A stretch of DNA of 64,000 nt from Cyanobacterium sp. uoEpiScrs1 (GCF_947331815.1 NZ_OX373462.1:1041376-1105375), one strand, 5' to 3'. Positions 23,902-34,709 are shown, counted from the first letter of the stretch. Program-made: numbers and translations. Notes: generated by a model not told the origin, from the letters alone.

Positions 23902-23956
23902 TCCCCAATTTTAACCTTCAGAAAAATTAAGGTTCCGAATTGGGGAGTTTCTTCTT
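23902..23956 (+). terminator. Likely intrinsic terminator of the rpo operon
   Basis: TCCCCAATT (23902-23910) pairs with AATTGGGGA (23938-23946), and the inner TTAACCTT pairs with AAGGTT plus a small bulge. The stem is followed by GTTTCTTCTT. It lies 45 bp after the rpoC2 stop and is GC-rich relative to its surroundings. Confidence 0.75.
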
Positions 23957-24200
23957 ATAAAAGCTAGATCAAAATAAAATATTATCGTGAATTTTAAAAA
24001 TAGAAAAATTAGGGAATTACCAACTTTTCAGTTAGTAATTAGTGTTTAGACAAAAAATATAAAATCAAGTAAAACACTAATGTGATTTTAATGTAGCATT
24101 AAAGGTTAAGTTAAAATGTAAAGGATCAAAAATAGAAAATCATCAAGATAAAACAATCGATCATTATCAGGCAGTTGTTCTTAAAGAGGTGGAAAAGATT

Positions 24201-24896
24201 ATGACGAATCCTGGAAAGATATTATTAGTCGATGATGAGCCTGGAATCCGTGAATCAACACAAGCTTACCTGGAATATGATGGAAACTTTAAAGTTAAAG
24301 TTGCTAGTAATGCAAATCAAGCCTGGGAACTGATTGAGGAAGATATCCCAGATTTGGTCATTTCTGATATTATGATGCCGCAAGTGGATGGCTATCAATT
24401 TTTGCAAAAACTACGCGAAGACACTAGGTATCAGTCTCTGCCCGTCATTTTTTTGACAGCTAGGGGAATGACTTCAGATCGCATTCAGGGATATCAGTCT
24501 GGTTGTGATGCTTATTTATCTAAACCCTTTGATCCCGAAGAATTAGAAGCCATTATTAAAAACTTGATTGAGCGTCGAAAAGTCAGTATTCAATCAAATA
24601 GTGAGATGACAAAACTAGAAGAAATTGCTCAGGAGATTCGGGAACTTAAAGCGCAAATTATTCAAAAACCTCATTTAGTAACTACTCCTTCTCCCCTTAA
24701 AATTGAATTAACACCACGAGAACAAAGTGTTTTAGATCTTGTAGCGGAAGGATTAATGAATAAAGAGATTGCTGTTCGTTTAAATACAAGTGTAAGGAAT
24801 GTAGAAAAATACGTTAGCCGTTTATTTAGTAAAACAGAAACCAATGGTCGAACAGAATTGGTTCGTTTTGCCCTTAAACATGGTTTAACTAATTGA
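24201..24896 (+). CDS. Rre1/Ycf29-like response regulator (REC + LuxR-type HTH)
   Basis: Two-component transcription regulator of 231 residues. The receiver domain (about 6-120) has the acidic pair in LLVDDEPGIRE, phospho-acceptor Asp56 in VISDIMMP, the Thr of FLTARGM and the Lys of YLSKPFDPEE. A linker leads to a NarL/LuxR-type helix-turn-helix (about 165-231, LTPREQSVLDLVAEGLMNKEIA). The wording GMTSDRIQGYQ.GCDAYL fits the cyanobacterial Rre1/Ycf29 line, a stress and redox regulator paired with histidine kinase Hik2 or Hik34 in Synechocystis. I chose ATG 24201 over GTG 24189 because AAAGAGGTGG sits just upstream as a ribosome-binding site. No kinase gene is nearby. Confidence 0.88.
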   Translation: MTNPGKILLVDDEPGIRESTQAYLEYDGNFKVKVASNANQAWELIEEDIPDLVISDIMMPQVDGYQFLQKLREDTRYQSLPVIFLTARGMTSDRIQGYQSGCDAYLSKPFDPEELEAIIKNLIERRKVSIQSNSEMTKLEEIAQEIRELKAQIIQKPHLVTTPSPLKIELTPREQSVLDLVAEGLMNKEIAVRLNTSVRNVEKYVSRLFSKTETNGRTELVRFALKHGLTN

Positions 24897-25129
24897 GGTT
24901 CAATTATTCATTAAAATTGAACTCATCCATAGCTTTTTTAAAATTTTATACTTTCTATTTACCCAGAAAAGTTTTATTAATTGATGATTACCCTTTTTTT
25001 AAAGGAGATACTTATTTGAGTGTGAGATATTTATCATTGAATGTTATCATTTCATACAATCGTAAACTTCATCGATTTATGTTGTTTTAACGTTAATAAC
25101 AAATAACTAGTCGAAATAAAAGTGAAAAG

Positions 25130-25202
25130 TGCCAGGAGGCGGATTTGAACCGCCGACACGAGGATTTTCAGTCCACTGCTCTACCAACTGAGCTATCCCG
25201 GC
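25130..25202 (-). tRNA. tRNA-Phe (GAA)
   Basis: 73-nt cloverleaf read on the minus strand: acceptor GCCGGGA/TCCTGGC (one G-U) with discriminator A, D-arm GCTCAGTTGGTAGAGC, anticodon loop CTGAAAA with GAA, T-arm GGCGGTTCAAATCCGCC. CCA is not encoded. It reads toward the end of the Rre1-like gene. Confidence 0.97.
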
Positions 25203-25556
25203 AACTAACTTCGTTGACCTTTTACAGGCTAACAAAAACCTGAGCTAATTGCAAGAGGAAAGATAAAATTTTTTGCATTCAATCCTTCAAGCTTATCCGT
25301 GCCTAATTATATTTTATGTTCCAAGAAGCACACGATAACAAATCGGTCCAAGTCTTTTTTATTTATCTAGGATAAAACAACCGCCATTATTTCATGGTTC
25401 AGATTGAAATTATCCATTAATCTTTTAATGACTTAATAAATTATTTTTGATGAAATATAATAGACTATTACTAGAAAAAGTATTTCGACCTAGCGATTAA
25501 AAATAAAGTATCAATACAAAATATTCAAGAATTTACTATTGACAACTCGAACAACT

Positions 25557-25599
25557 AAAAAATAATGTTCATAAACAGTACCTGTGAACATTATTTTTT
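25557..25599. repeat. Inverted repeat, 15-bp arms
   Basis: AAAAAATAATGTTCA (25557-25571) pairs exactly with TGAACATTATTTTTT (25585-25599) across a 13-nt loop. The T-tract at the right end gives it terminator-like form on the + strand, but no + gene ends nearby. Confidence 0.85.
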
Positions 25600-25860
25600 A
25601 TAAGCCAACCAACTTATAGTGAAATTAATTTTATGAAATCAAATTCTATAGATGGATGTAAAATAGCTATATTACCCTAGAATATAGGGCGAGCCAATAA
25701 AAAATTTGTGAATTTATTTTTACATTTGGATAATCTTGTCTGTGACACTCAACATATTAATTGTTAAAAACAAGAGGTAGATTCTCGTCATCTTTTTTAC
25801 TCTTTATTATATAGCTTATTGCTAACCAATATATGTACATATTGTTGATATTTTTCTTTA

Positions 25861-25919
25861 CATAAATAGTAAATCAACTAGTATTTTGCTAAAAAATACT
25901 AGTTGATTTACTATTTATG
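25861..25919. repeat. Inverted repeat, 27-bp perfect arms, 5-nt loop
   Basis: Arms 25861-25887 and 25893-25919 are exact complements around GCTAA; the inner ends are ACTAGTATTTT/AAAATACTAGT. It is among the longest stems in the window and lies between divergent genes. Confidence 0.9.
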
Positions 25920-26067
25920 TGCTAGTTAATACTCGGTTATTTAGGCTAATAAGATATCCCTTATAAAGGGTATTAAAAAAGTTGTAGGTATTTATAGACA
26001 AAAATATTTCATGCTAAAAAATATGCTACAACTATATCATTATATATGATAAATTTTGACATACCTA

Positions 26068-26109
26068 TTTTTAATAACTATGTCCTCTGTAGGAATTAGT
26101 TATTAAAAA
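26068..26109. repeat. Inverted repeat, 13-bp arms
   Basis: TTTTTAATAACTA (26068-26080) pairs with TAGTTATTAAAAA (26097-26109) over a 16-nt loop. It lies 310 bp upstream of the methyltransferase gene. Confidence 0.8.
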
Positions 26110-26134
26110 CCATTACACTTTAGCATACGGTATG

Positions 26135-26180
26135 TTATGAGATAATTAATTATTGTGAGTTGTAATTAATTATCTCATAA
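26135..26180. repeat. Inverted repeat, 18-bp perfect arms
   Basis: TTATGAGATAATTAATTA (26135-26152) pairs exactly with 26163-26180 over the loop TTGTGAGTTG. It lies 25 bp after the previous inverted repeat and 240 bp upstream of the methyltransferase start. Confidence 0.87.
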
Positions 26181-26421
26181 TTAGCTAATTAAAATTACTT
26201 TATTCTTAAAAATTACTTAGTAAAGTCAATTATAATATCCTAGTTTTATAAAAACAACAAAAGATAAAATGAAACTTTTATTACTCAACGGCATTAAGTA
26301 CCTATTTTTATAACTTAAATAATTTACGGTATTTTATATTATTAATTGAAATAATAATTAAGTTTATTAGTTTTTATAAACGCATTAGTTATACTCAACT
26401 TATCTAAACTACAAAATCAAG

Positions 26422-27417
26422 ATGAAATATACAGTAAATTCTCAAAATATTAAACAAAACAACCATTTTTATAGCCTAGATAATCGTGAAGTTTTCAAGG
26501 CTTATCCAGTGCTAAAATGGGCAGGAGGAAAAATGCAGTTACTACCACAAATCCAAAAGCAATATCCTTTAAAGCTACAACAAGGTTTGCTTACAACTTA
26601 TATAGAATCTTTTGTTGGAGGAGGATCAGTTTTTTTTGATGTATACCATAAGTTTAATATTAAAAAAGCTTATCTTTTTGATCAAAATATTGAGTTGGTT
26701 ATTTTATATAAAGTTATTAAAAGTAATGTTGAATCTCTCATTGAGAGATTATCAAAAATTGAGAAAAATTATTTAAACTTGACGGAAAAAAAAAGAAAAG
26801 ATTTTTACTATCAGTCTAGAAATGATTATAATACTTTTGATAAAGAAGTTGATACCAACATTTATAATAAAGATTGGGTAGAACGCGCAGCTCTAACAAT
26901 TTTCCTTAACCATACTTGTTTTAATGGATTATATCGAGTAAATCGGAAAGGTTTATTTAACGTTCCAATGGGAAAATATAAAAGACCTAATATACTTAAT
27001 ACCAGTAATATTAGGGCTGTCAGTCAAGCATTTAAGGTTGCAGAAATTAAACAATGTGATTTTTCTGAAGTACTAAAATATGCAGATAAAACTACTTTTA
27101 TTTATTATGATCCTCCGTATCGTTCCATTAGTAAAACTGCTACTTTTAATGCTTATAATTCCTTGGACTTTAATGATAATGAACAACAACGCTTAAGAGA
27201 TACTTTTATGGAAGTATCTCGGCAAGGAGCTTACCAAATGTTGAGTAACTCTGATCCAACTAATTATGCTGAAGATTTTTTTTTCGATGAGTTGTATCAA
27301 AAATTTAATATTCAACGTATTTTTGCCTCACGGAGGATTAATTCAAAGGGGGATAGGCGTGGCAGAATCAGAGAGATACTTGTTACAAATTATTCAGACT
27401 ATATCAATAAAACTTGA
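26422..27417 (+). CDS. Dam-like DNA adenine-N6 methyltransferase (D12 class)
   Basis: 331-residue alpha-class adenine methyltransferase. Motif X is WAGGK (33-37), the SAM-binding motif I is FVGGGS (64-69), and the catalytic motif IV is DPPY (230-233) followed by RSISKTATFNAY. The C-terminal NSKGDRRGRIREILVTNY matches the GATC-specific DpnM/Dam branch, so GATC is the likely target. Synechocystis has a comparable orphan GATC enzyme (Slr1803). No restriction gene is visible on either side; both neighbours are more than 1 kb of empty DNA, so this looks like a solitary methylase kept for DNA maintenance or regulation. The N-terminal 25 residues are poorly conserved and the start at 26422 lacks a Shine-Dalgarno. 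Confidence 0.92.
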   Translation: MKYTVNSQNIKQNNHFYSLDNREVFKAYPVLKWAGGKMQLLPQIQKQYPLKLQQGLLTTYIESFVGGGSVFFDVYHKFNIKKAYLFDQNIELVILYKVIKSNVESLIERLSKIEKNYLNLTEKKRKDFYYQSRNDYNTFDKEVDTNIYNKDWVERAALTIFLNHTCFNGLYRVNRKGLFNVPMGKYKRPNILNTSNIRAVSQAFKVAEIKQCDFSEVLKYADKTTFIYYDPPYRSISKTATFNAYNSLDFNDNEQQRLRDTFMEVSRQGAYQMLSNSDPTNYAEDFFFDELYQKFNIQRIFASRRINSKGDRRGRIREILVTNYSDYINKT

Positions 27418-28496
27418 TTCTCATAAATATTGAATCTGGAAATCTTATACAAACTGTTCTAAATAAACTCAGTTAGGATCTTAAATTTAGTAAAAAAGTA
27501 GCAATTGACTCAGTAAATTAGATACCAAACTAATTATAGTTAGCAATAATTTAGTAAATAACTTTGTGAATTTATTTTTTTAAATTTTTACTCAAACGTA
27601 AAGGTTAATAGAAAATTAAAGTGACTGTCTAAAACTAGAATAATGTAAAAAATAAAGTGTCATTAATTCCAATAGTAATTACACTGAATATCTTACTTTT
27701 AAATTTTAAAAAAGAAATAAGAATAGATAAAGTATAGCTTTCATTTTATTAGAAGACCTATTTTTTTTGACTATTTAACTTAATCATGAATATTTTGAAT
27801 TCATGAGAATATTCGAGATGACTTGTAAACGCCACTCAGTCAAAATTTATGATCCTAGCTACAAAATAACTTTTACAGAGGAACATAAACTTCTCGAGGT
27901 AACAATTCAGTTTGCCACTAGTTTAAATCCTTACCAAATTTGTAAATAATTTAGTTTGGTAATAATTACAATAAAATTATAAATACTCCCTTGTTGACTC
28001 TATTTGCAACAGACATGAAAATTTAACAGAAAAAGTCCTGAATTTATTAGTCTAATACTCCTTAAGAAGTAACAAATTTATTAGTTAATTGGATGGGTAT
28101 AGTTACAATCATATAAGGGTCAGCGTTCAATTTATATGGTAGTATAGGCATACTCTAATGTTAACAGCTAAAGTGGTTATTTATTCTCGATATTTACTAA
28201 TATTTGTATATCTGCTGCTCTTAATTTTAATTTCGAGATAATAGTATGAGTTATTATTCAGTGAATAATAACTCATACTATTATCTCGACTTAAGAGAAT
28301 TTTTAAAATTGTTCTCTTTCCAAATATTGCAGAGTTCAATAAAATTTAAGAAACACTATTTTTGCCTAAGTTACTTTTATATCAGTATATTCATAAGTGT
28401 CTTTTTATAACTAGATTGGGTGTAATTTTTTTTAACGTTAAATTAAATTTACGTTTAGAATAATTAATTTTTATATCCTATAAATCTTGGGGCTAA
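27418..28496. other. Gene-free spacer between convergent genes
   Basis: 1.08 kb between the 3' ends of the methyltransferase gene and mnmG. I see no restriction endonuclease remnant or other gene. A very long hairpin lies at 28233-28289. Confidence 0.55.
28233..28289. repeat. Inverted repeat, 28-bp perfect arms, 1-nt centre
   Basis: Arms 28233-28260 and 28262-28289 are exact complements around G; outer ends are TCGAGATAATAGTATGAG and its complement. It sits between convergent genes, 208 bp past the mnmG stop, so a bidirectional terminator or RNA 3'-end stabiliser is possible. There is no strong T-tract. Confidence 0.9.
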
Positions 28497-30401
28497 TTAT
28501 TGAGTGACAACACAATTATTGTTTGATGAACGCAATTCTAAATATACCAACAAAGCATTAATATCAGCAGGATTAACTCCTCCAATACGAGAAGCTTGTC
28601 CTAAAGTTAAAGGTTTATATTTAGCTAGTTTTTCCCTAGATTCCATTGACAATGTTTCAATACTCATGTAGTCCAAGTTAGTTGGTAATTGACGATTACT
28701 ATGACGACTAACTTGATCAATTTGGTTTTGTTGGCGCTTTAAATAACCTGAGTATTTAATATCTATTTCTGCTCCTTGTTTTTCTATTAAATTAAGTTGA
28801 GAATTCCCTAAACCATAGCGATCTAAATCAACATAATGAAACCCAGGACGGCGTAACAAATCTGCTAACGTGATTGAGCCCTTAATCTTTTGCTTAGTTT
28901 CTTTCTCAATAGTTATGCCAATCTCATCTGTTTCTTTAATTCTTGTTTTTTGGAGGCGTTTTTTTTCTATGACAATACTATCCTGCTTTGTTTGAAAAAG
29001 TTGCCAACGACGATCATTGATTAATCCAATTTCTCTACCTAATGGTGTTAATCGTTGATCTGCATTATCCGATCTTAAAATCAAACGATATTCAGAACGA
29101 GAGGTCAGCATTCTATAGGGTTCTCGTAGATCTTTTGTACATAAATCATCAATTAAAGTCCCTAGATAACTTTTCTCTCTTGGGAAGATGATCATCTCCT
29201 CATTTTTAACCAACTTAACAGCGTTAATTCCTGCTACGATGCCTTGGGCAGCCGCTTCTTCATATCCCGTTGTTCCATTAACTTGACCAGCACAAAATAA
29301 TCCTTCAACTTTCTTTGTCATCAAAGTCGGATAACATTGGGTAGCAGGAATATAATCATATTCCACCGCATAAGCAGGTCGCAATATCTCGCATTTTTCT
29401 AACCCTGGAAGGGTTCTTAACATCGCTAGTTGAATATTTTCAGGAAGTCCAGTAGAAAGTCCTTGAATATACAATTCAGGAATATTTCGTCCTTCGGGTT
29501 CAATGAAAATTTGATGACTCTTCTTATCTGCAAACCGAACAATTTTATCTTCAATAGAAGGACAATAGCGAGGTCCTTTAGAGTCAATAAATCCACCGTA
29601 GATTGGAGACAAGTGTAAATTATCGTTAATGAGCTGATGAGTTTTGACTGTGGTTCGAGTCAAATAACAGTTCATTTGTTCACGTTCGATCCAAACTTCA
29701 GGATCAAAACTGAACCAGTGTACTTCCTTATCAGGAGGCTGAGATTCCAAATTATCATAATCTACTGAGCGTTTATCCACTCTGGCGGGGGTTCCGGTTT
29801 TAAGTCTTCCAGTTTCAAACCCCAATTTATTCAAAGTTTCAGAAAGTCTTACTGCTGCAAATTCTCCGGCTCTTCCTGCCTCCATAGATTTATTACCAAT
29901 CCAAATACGGCCTCTTAAAAAGGTTCCGGTAGCTAAAATAACTGCTTGTGCGCCAAAACAAGTTCCAAAATAGGTTTCAACGCCAATAACTTGATCATTT
30001 TTTCCTAGAATTAAATCTGTCACTATTCCTTCACGAATAGTTAAATTATCTTGATTCTCAACAATTTCTTTCATTAATGCTGAATATTCCCGTTTATCTG
30101 TTTGGGCGCGCAATGCCCATACTGCAGGACCTCTTGAGCTATTCAGAATTCGTTTTTGTAAATAAGTGCGGTCTGCCATTTTGCCTATTTCTCCCCCTAG
30201 TGCGTCTACCTCATGAGTAAGTTGAGACTTTGCCAATCCTCCCACTGCAGGATTACAAGGTTGCCAAGCGATCTTATCTAAGTTGAGAGTTAGCATTAGG
30301 GTACGACATCCACAACGTGCACTGGCTAAAGCTGCTTCGCATCCTGCATGTCCAGCGCCAACAATAATGATGTCAAAGATGTCTTGGAAGTCAATAGTCA
30401 T
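28497..30401 (-). CDS. mnmG: MnmG (GidA), tRNA U34 carboxymethylaminomethyl modification enzyme
   Basis: 634-residue FAD enzyme that, with MnmE, installs the (carboxymethyl)aminomethyl group on wobble U34 of several tRNAs. The FAD Rossmann motif [15 protein letters not shown] starts at residue 11. [46 protein letters not shown] and the C-terminal [16 protein letters not shown] are all present. The frame extends upstream to a TTG at 30452, but ATG 30401 gives the standard MTIDFQD... start and is preferred. MnmE is not in the window. Confidence 0.96.
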   Translation of the reverse strand: MTIDFQDIFDIIIVGAGHAGCEAALASARCGCRTLMLTLNLDKIAWQPCNPAVGGLAKSQLTHEVDALGGEIGKMADRTYLQKRILNSSRGPAVWALRAQTDKREYSALMKEIVENQDNLTIREGIVTDLILGKNDQVIGVETYFGTCFGAQAVILATGTFLRGRIWIGNKSMEAGRAGEFAAVRLSETLNKLGFETGRLKTGTPARVDKRSVDYDNLESQPPDKEVHWFSFDPEVWIEREQMNCYLTRTTVKTHQLINDNLHLSPIYGGFIDSKGPRYCPSIEDKIVRFADKKSHQIFIEPEGRNIPELYIQGLSTGLPENIQLAMLRTLPGLEKCEILRPAYAVEYDYIPATQCYPTLMTKKVEGLFCAGQVNGTTGYEEAAAQGIVAGINAVKLVKNEEMIIFPREKSYLGTLIDDLCTKDLREPYRMLTSRSEYRLILRSDNADQRLTPLGREIGLINDRRWQLFQTKQDSIVIEKKRLQKTRIKETDEIGITIEKETKQKIKGSITLADLLRRPGFHYVDLDRYGLGNSQLNLIEKQGAEIDIKYSGYLKRQQNQIDQVSRHSNRQLPTNLDYMSIETLSMESREKLAKYKPLTLGQASRIGGVNPADINALLVYLELRSSNNNCVVTQ

Positions 30402-30764
30402 TAGATTTACGAAAAAATACGGTCTCTTTCTCCTTGACCTATAGAATAACAAACTTTAAGATTTATATTATCCATTAGTAGTTAATTAATAATCGTTAAA
30501 TCTATTTTCTGCTAATAATATCTATAAAAGTATGATTAAACTATTTTTATAAATACTATTTTAGTATGTAATGAGATAAGTTTATAAGTTGAATTTTGGA
30601 ATATTTTATGAAATTAATTAGGTTTTGAATCTAATTAATTTAGCTTGTAATTATTTTTTGTCCTTCGTATTAAGGATAAGACTTGGCAAAATTTATATCT
30701 AAGGTTAAGCTCTAAACGGAATCCAAAATATGACCTAATTTTTTTATGTGGTGTTGAGAACTTG
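30402..30764. other. Divergent spacer upstream of mnmG
   Basis: 363 bp between the starts of mnmG (minus) and the small membrane protein gene (plus); it should carry promoters for both. I see no clear -35/-10 pair, hairpin or RNA. Confidence 0.4.
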
Positions 30765-30998
30765 ATGAAAGCACAGACTTCCCAATTTCAAGCCCTTCCC
30801 TGGGGACTACTCTGGGAATTTTTGTTAATAACTAGTGCCTTAGGCACTTCTGCTGGACTAGGTTTTGGGGCTGCTATAACGTTAAATCGCCCTGCTGAAC
30901 CTGGGGGGACTGTTTTACATTCAGAACAGTCTTTTCCTCCTCGCCAGGATTGGCCAATTGGCCAATCTATAGAACCTAAGCCTATTTCACAACGTTAG
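30765..30998 (+). CDS. Small single-span membrane protein, unknown function
   Basis: 77-residue protein with a short polar N-terminus, one strongly hydrophobic segment (about 12-37: PWGLLWEFLLITSALG then AGLGFGAAITL) and a proline-rich polar tail. It recalls small conserved cyanobacterial proteins of unknown function, but I cannot name a family. ATG 30765 is chosen over the TTG three bases before it. Codon use looks like real coding sequence, and the stretch is clearly more GC-rich than the flanking spacers, which supports a maintained gene. The coding strand contains a 20-bp palindrome at 30948-30967. Confidence 0.65.
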   Translation: MKAQTSQFQALPWGLLWEFLLITSALGTSAGLGFGAAITLNRPAEPGGTVLHSEQSFPPRQDWPIGQSIEPKPISQR

Positions 30999-32404
30999 AT
31001 TAAAAGTCAATAATGGTCAACAGTCGTTTATCCCTACGCTGTGTAAACAATTTAGATTTTTATCGAAAATGAGCTGATCAGTAGACAAAAATTCAAAAAT
31101 CCAACTAAATTTTGAGAATTAATGAGGTCCTCTAACGATTTTCTACTCTCAAAATTTTTCTGATAAGCTTAAAGTAACTGAAAAGCTCTAAAAGGTAAAG
31201 CAGTAATTGCATCCCGACTCACTTGTTTGTTTGTATACGATATTTTATTAAGTAAAAATAAGTTATTTATCCTCAGGATTTCTTTTGCAAGGTCGGACAA
31301 TGATGTAGTCTAATCCACTTTTATGTACTATCTTTTTTCCTAGTCATTTCCCTGTCAAAACATTGTAAGGTCAAGTATTTATACTGGTAAGAGAAGGTAT
31401 TAATTTCAATTAATATTTAGCCTATATAGATATATAAAATATCTTAAATCAGACTAGGATAAGTTTAGGTATTTAGTTTTAATAAAAATGGAATTTGATA
31501 GATGTATACTTTAGATATAAAAACCTCATAAAGATCCAAGATGTAATATTGATTATCCCCAAAATAGCTTCACATATTTTTGTCTTACTATATATTATTT
31601 TATAAGATATTTTATTTGCCTTTTTAAAAATATCATTTATTTTAGATTATTTAATGCCTGGAAATAAAAATATAAATTTATCTAAAATCCAGATTTATAT
31701 TCTATTTCTTGACAACAATTTATAGTTAATATTTTTATAATCCAGAAAATGTATTGACTTCTAAGTAGATATTTTATCTTTTTTTAGCATGTTTAACTTA
31801 TGTTTAAATAATACAAAAAAGAGAATTATTTTAGTCTACAATAGAAATACAAACTACATTTTTTTAGCTTAATTTTCAATATACAATATATTGAAAATTA
31901 GAGAAAACCTGAATGGTTAATTGATGAGAAAATAATTATGTGCTAATTAGTTAGTTACCAAAAAAATTTAACAATAGTTCAGTTTAGATACTATATAGCT
32001 GTTAAAAAGATAAATCGATTATTTTTACAACTAAAAATAATACTCCTTGATTAATTTACTAAGATTACCGTTCACTCACGGTAAAAGTTATGTCTATTCT
32101 GGTTAATTTCATTATTGCTCCATGTTTTGTTTGTAATATAGTTTCTTTTGAAAAAAATATAGTATATTTCAATTTTTATATTAGTAATAGACTATTGCTC
32201 ACTATAATTCATTTATTATTTGTGATTTATAACTATTAATTCTAATACTTTAAATATAGAAAAGTTATAATAAACGGAACATAAAAATTTATGTCTTGTT
32301 CTTAGTTAGAGATTAAATAAAAATATTAGTTTCTTCTAAACTAGCTATATTTGTTATTGAAATATTCTTTCACTAGAATAAGTGATAATAGAATATAGAA
32401 ATTT
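30999..32404. other. 1.4-kb AT-rich spacer upstream of ubiD
   Basis: No gene or known RNA recognised. Short hairpins occur at 31871-31899 and 32066-32085 (TTACCGT/ACGGTAA). Confidence 0.55.
31871..31899. repeat. Inverted repeat, 13-bp arms, 3-nt loop
   Basis: AATTTTCAATATA (31871-31883) pairs exactly with TATATTGAAAATT (31887-31899) around CAA. Confidence 0.8.
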
Positions 32405-33928
32405 ATGACCAATTATATTATGGCTAGAGATCTACGAAAATTTATTAATCAACTTGAACAACGAGGACAATTACGCAGAATCAAGGCATCAGTTAATCCC
32501 GACTTAGAGATTGCAGAAATATCTAATCGAATACTGCAAGCAGGAGGACCTGGACTCTTATTTGAAAATGTTAAGGGCTCCGATTTCCCTGTGGCTATTA
32601 ACTTGATGGGAACTGTAGAACGCGTCTGTTGGGCTATGAATATGGAAACCCCTCAAGATTTAGAAAATATGGGTAAAAAATTAGCTATGTTACAACAACC
32701 AAAACCACCAAAAAAAATTGCCGAAGCGATTGATTTTGGTAAAATTCTTTTTGATGTAATTAAGGCGAAACCAGTTAAAAGTTTCTTTCCTCCCTGTCAA
32801 CAGATAGTAATTGATGGGGAGAATCTAGACCTAAATAGATTGCCTCTAATTCGTCCTTATTGTGGGGATGCAGGCAAAATTATTACGTTTGGACTAGTTG
32901 TTACTAAGGACTGTGAGACTGGAACTCCTAATGTAGGAGTTTATCGTTTACAGTTACAATCTAAAACCACAATGACGGTGCATTGGTTGTCTGTCAGAGG
33001 TGGGGCGAGACATCTTCGAAAAGCAGCAGAAAATGGTAAAAAATTAGAAATTGCGATAGCTATAGGAGTTGATCCCCTAATTATCATGGCTGCAGCTACT
33101 CCTATTCCTATAGAGCTCTCAGAATGGTTATTTGCAGGACTATATGGAGGATCAGGCGTAAGGTTGACAAAATGTAAAACCCTAAACTTAGAAGTTCCAG
33201 CAGATGCAGAATTTATTCTAGAGGGAACTATTACTCCAGGTGAAGTTTTACCTGATGGGCCTTTTGGAGATCATATGGGGTATTACGGTGGAGTCGAAGA
33301 CTCCCCATTAGTTCGTTTTCATACTATAACCCATCGTAAGGATCCCATTTATTTAACAACGTTTAGTGGTCGCCCACCTAAAGAAGAGGCAATGATGGCC
33401 ATTGCATTAAATCGTATTTATACCCCAATTTTACGGCAACAAGTCTCAGAAATTACAGACTTTTTCTTGCCTATGGAATCATTAAGTTATAAAGCAGCAA
33501 TTATATCCATTGACAAAGCTTATCCTGGACAAGCAAGAAGAGCGGCTTTAGCTTTTTGGAGTGTATTACCTCAGTTTACTTACACTAAGTTTGTAATTAT
33601 TGTAGACAAAGACATTAATATCCGAGATCCTCGTCAAGTAGTTTGGGCAATTAGTTCTAAAGTTGACCCCTCAAGAGATGTTTTTATCCTTCCAGCGACT
33701 CCTTTTGATACTTTAGATTTTGCGAGTGAAAAACTGGGGTTAGGAGGCAGAATGGGGATTGATGCTACCACAAAAATGTATCCTGAAATTGATCATGAAT
33801 GGGGAGAACCTTTAGAGTCTGATGGAGAGGTATCTGAAATAGTCAATCATCGTTGGATTGAATATGGCTTAGAGGATATTATCCTAGATAAAGTTAATGA
33901 CAACCTATTTGGTTATGACATTAAATAA
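32405..33928 (+). CDS. ubiD: UbiD-family prenyl-FMN decarboxylase
   Basis: 507-residue decarboxylase that uses the prenyl-FMN made by UbiX. In cyanobacteria it is thought to decarboxylate 4-hydroxy-3-solanesylbenzoate in plastoquinone synthesis. Family features include the N-terminal MARDLRKFINQLEQRGQLRRI, the FMN/metal region PNVGVYRLQLQ...TMTVHW (about 178-200), and EGTITPGEVLPDGPFGDHMGYYG, carrying conserved catalytic acids. The C-terminal part LGLGGRMGIDATTKM is intact. Two starts are possible: ATG 32405 or ATG 32420 (MARDL..., the usual N-terminus). Neither has a good Shine-Dalgarno. The gene is isolated, with ubiX about 29 kb away. Confidence 0.95.
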   Translation: MTNYIMARDLRKFINQLEQRGQLRRIKASVNPDLEIAEISNRILQAGGPGLLFENVKGSDFPVAINLMGTVERVCWAMNMETPQDLENMGKKLAMLQQPKPPKKIAEAIDFGKILFDVIKAKPVKSFFPPCQQIVIDGENLDLNRLPLIRPYCGDAGKIITFGLVVTKDCETGTPNVGVYRLQLQSKTTMTVHWLSVRGGARHLRKAAENGKKLEIAIAIGVDPLIIMAAATPIPIELSEWLFAGLYGGSGVRLTKCKTLNLEVPADAEFILEGTITPGEVLPDGPFGDHMGYYGGVEDSPLVRFHTITHRKDPIYLTTFSGRPPKEEAMMAIALNRIYTPILRQQVSEITDFFLPMESLSYKAAIISIDKAYPGQARRAALAFWSVLPQFTYTKFVIIVDKDINIRDPRQVVWAISSKVDPSRDVFILPATPFDTLDFASEKLGLGGRMGIDATTKMYPEIDHEWGEPLESDGEVSEIVNHRWIEYGLEDIILDKVNDNLFGYDIK

Positions 33929-34709
33929 GTAGGAGATTTTGAACAACCATAAATATAGTATCAATTGTTACTTATGTCTATTTGTAATAAATTAAAGCAA
34001 GAATTATAGTATCTTAATTTATATTTTTTATACCGAACGTTTATTTAGATATAAACGTTCGGTATAAAAATTTTAGCACTTACTAATATAATAGTATCAA
34101 TATATGCATTAAGTAACTATCAAAACTAATTATATATATTTAATTTTATGGAAATTATTTTGTTTTTTTTCAGATTTATTAAAGTATTTATATAGCCATA
34201 AAAAAAATAGATATAAAATTAAAATATTTTTTTAATTTTATAAATACTAATTAATGAAATTATTATCTCTATAGAACATTAACTGAATATCAAATATTTA
34301 AATACAGAAATAGGAAAAATTAAAGTTAATAAGAATCTATAAAGAATTAACACTAAAGTTAGTGGTCATAAGAGTATTAGTCGTGGTTATAAAGCCTCTA
34401 ATATTACTCAGTACAAAGCTAATCTTAGCTTAAAAAATATATGCAAACCTATTACTAGATATGATGGAGATAGCTTGGAGTTTGGTGGAAGAATAAAAAT
34501 TTTAGAAAAATAAATTTTCAGTAAAATTATACGAACAATTATTCCGTCTTTTTAGACTAGTTGTTTCAATACTTTACTAGGTAAAAGTCAAAAGTATTAA
34601 CCTAAAAATACAAAGTTTTTAGATATTTATTGGCTATCAATTTATAATATATAGTTTAGAATAGCAATTAAATACTTAAAAAATCTAAGTTAATATCTAC
34701 TATAAAATA
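33929..34709. other. Spacer between convergent genes
   Basis: 781 bp, AT-rich, without a supportable gene. Contains the long hairpin at 34025-34070. Confidence 0.55.
34025..34070. terminator. Likely bidirectional terminator (20-bp perfect stem)
   Basis: Arms 34025-34044 and 34051-34070 are exact complements around TTAGAT, with the core TACCGAACGTTTAT. Both strands end in T5 at the outer edge of the stem. It lies 97 bp after the ubiD stop, between convergent genes, the best terminator-like candidate among the long inverted repeats. Confidence 0.65.

Larger units (their letters stand above)
25203..26421. other. 1.2-kb gene-free spacer rich in inverted repeats
   Basis: Bounded by the 5' ends of tRNA-Phe (minus) and the methyltransferase gene (plus), so it should hold both promoters. 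No gene recognised. Four inverted repeats occur within 625 bp (25557-25599, 25861-25919, 26068-26109, 26135-26180). Confidence 0.6.

Noticed and set aside
24893-25090. 65-codon frame overlapping the end of the Rre1-like gene
   Set aside because: Starts with TTG inside the upstream stop region, has no ribosome site, and its 'LLIDDYPFF' is too short to be a receiver-domain remnant.
30402-30452. Upstream TTG start extending MnmG by 17 residues
   Set aside because: The added residues do not match the family and ATG 30401 gives the conserved N-terminus.
30948-30967. 20-bp palindrome GATTGGCCAATTGGCCAATC
   Set aside because: It lies inside the small membrane protein gene and encodes part of DWPIGQS, so coding explains it; no sign of a separate role.
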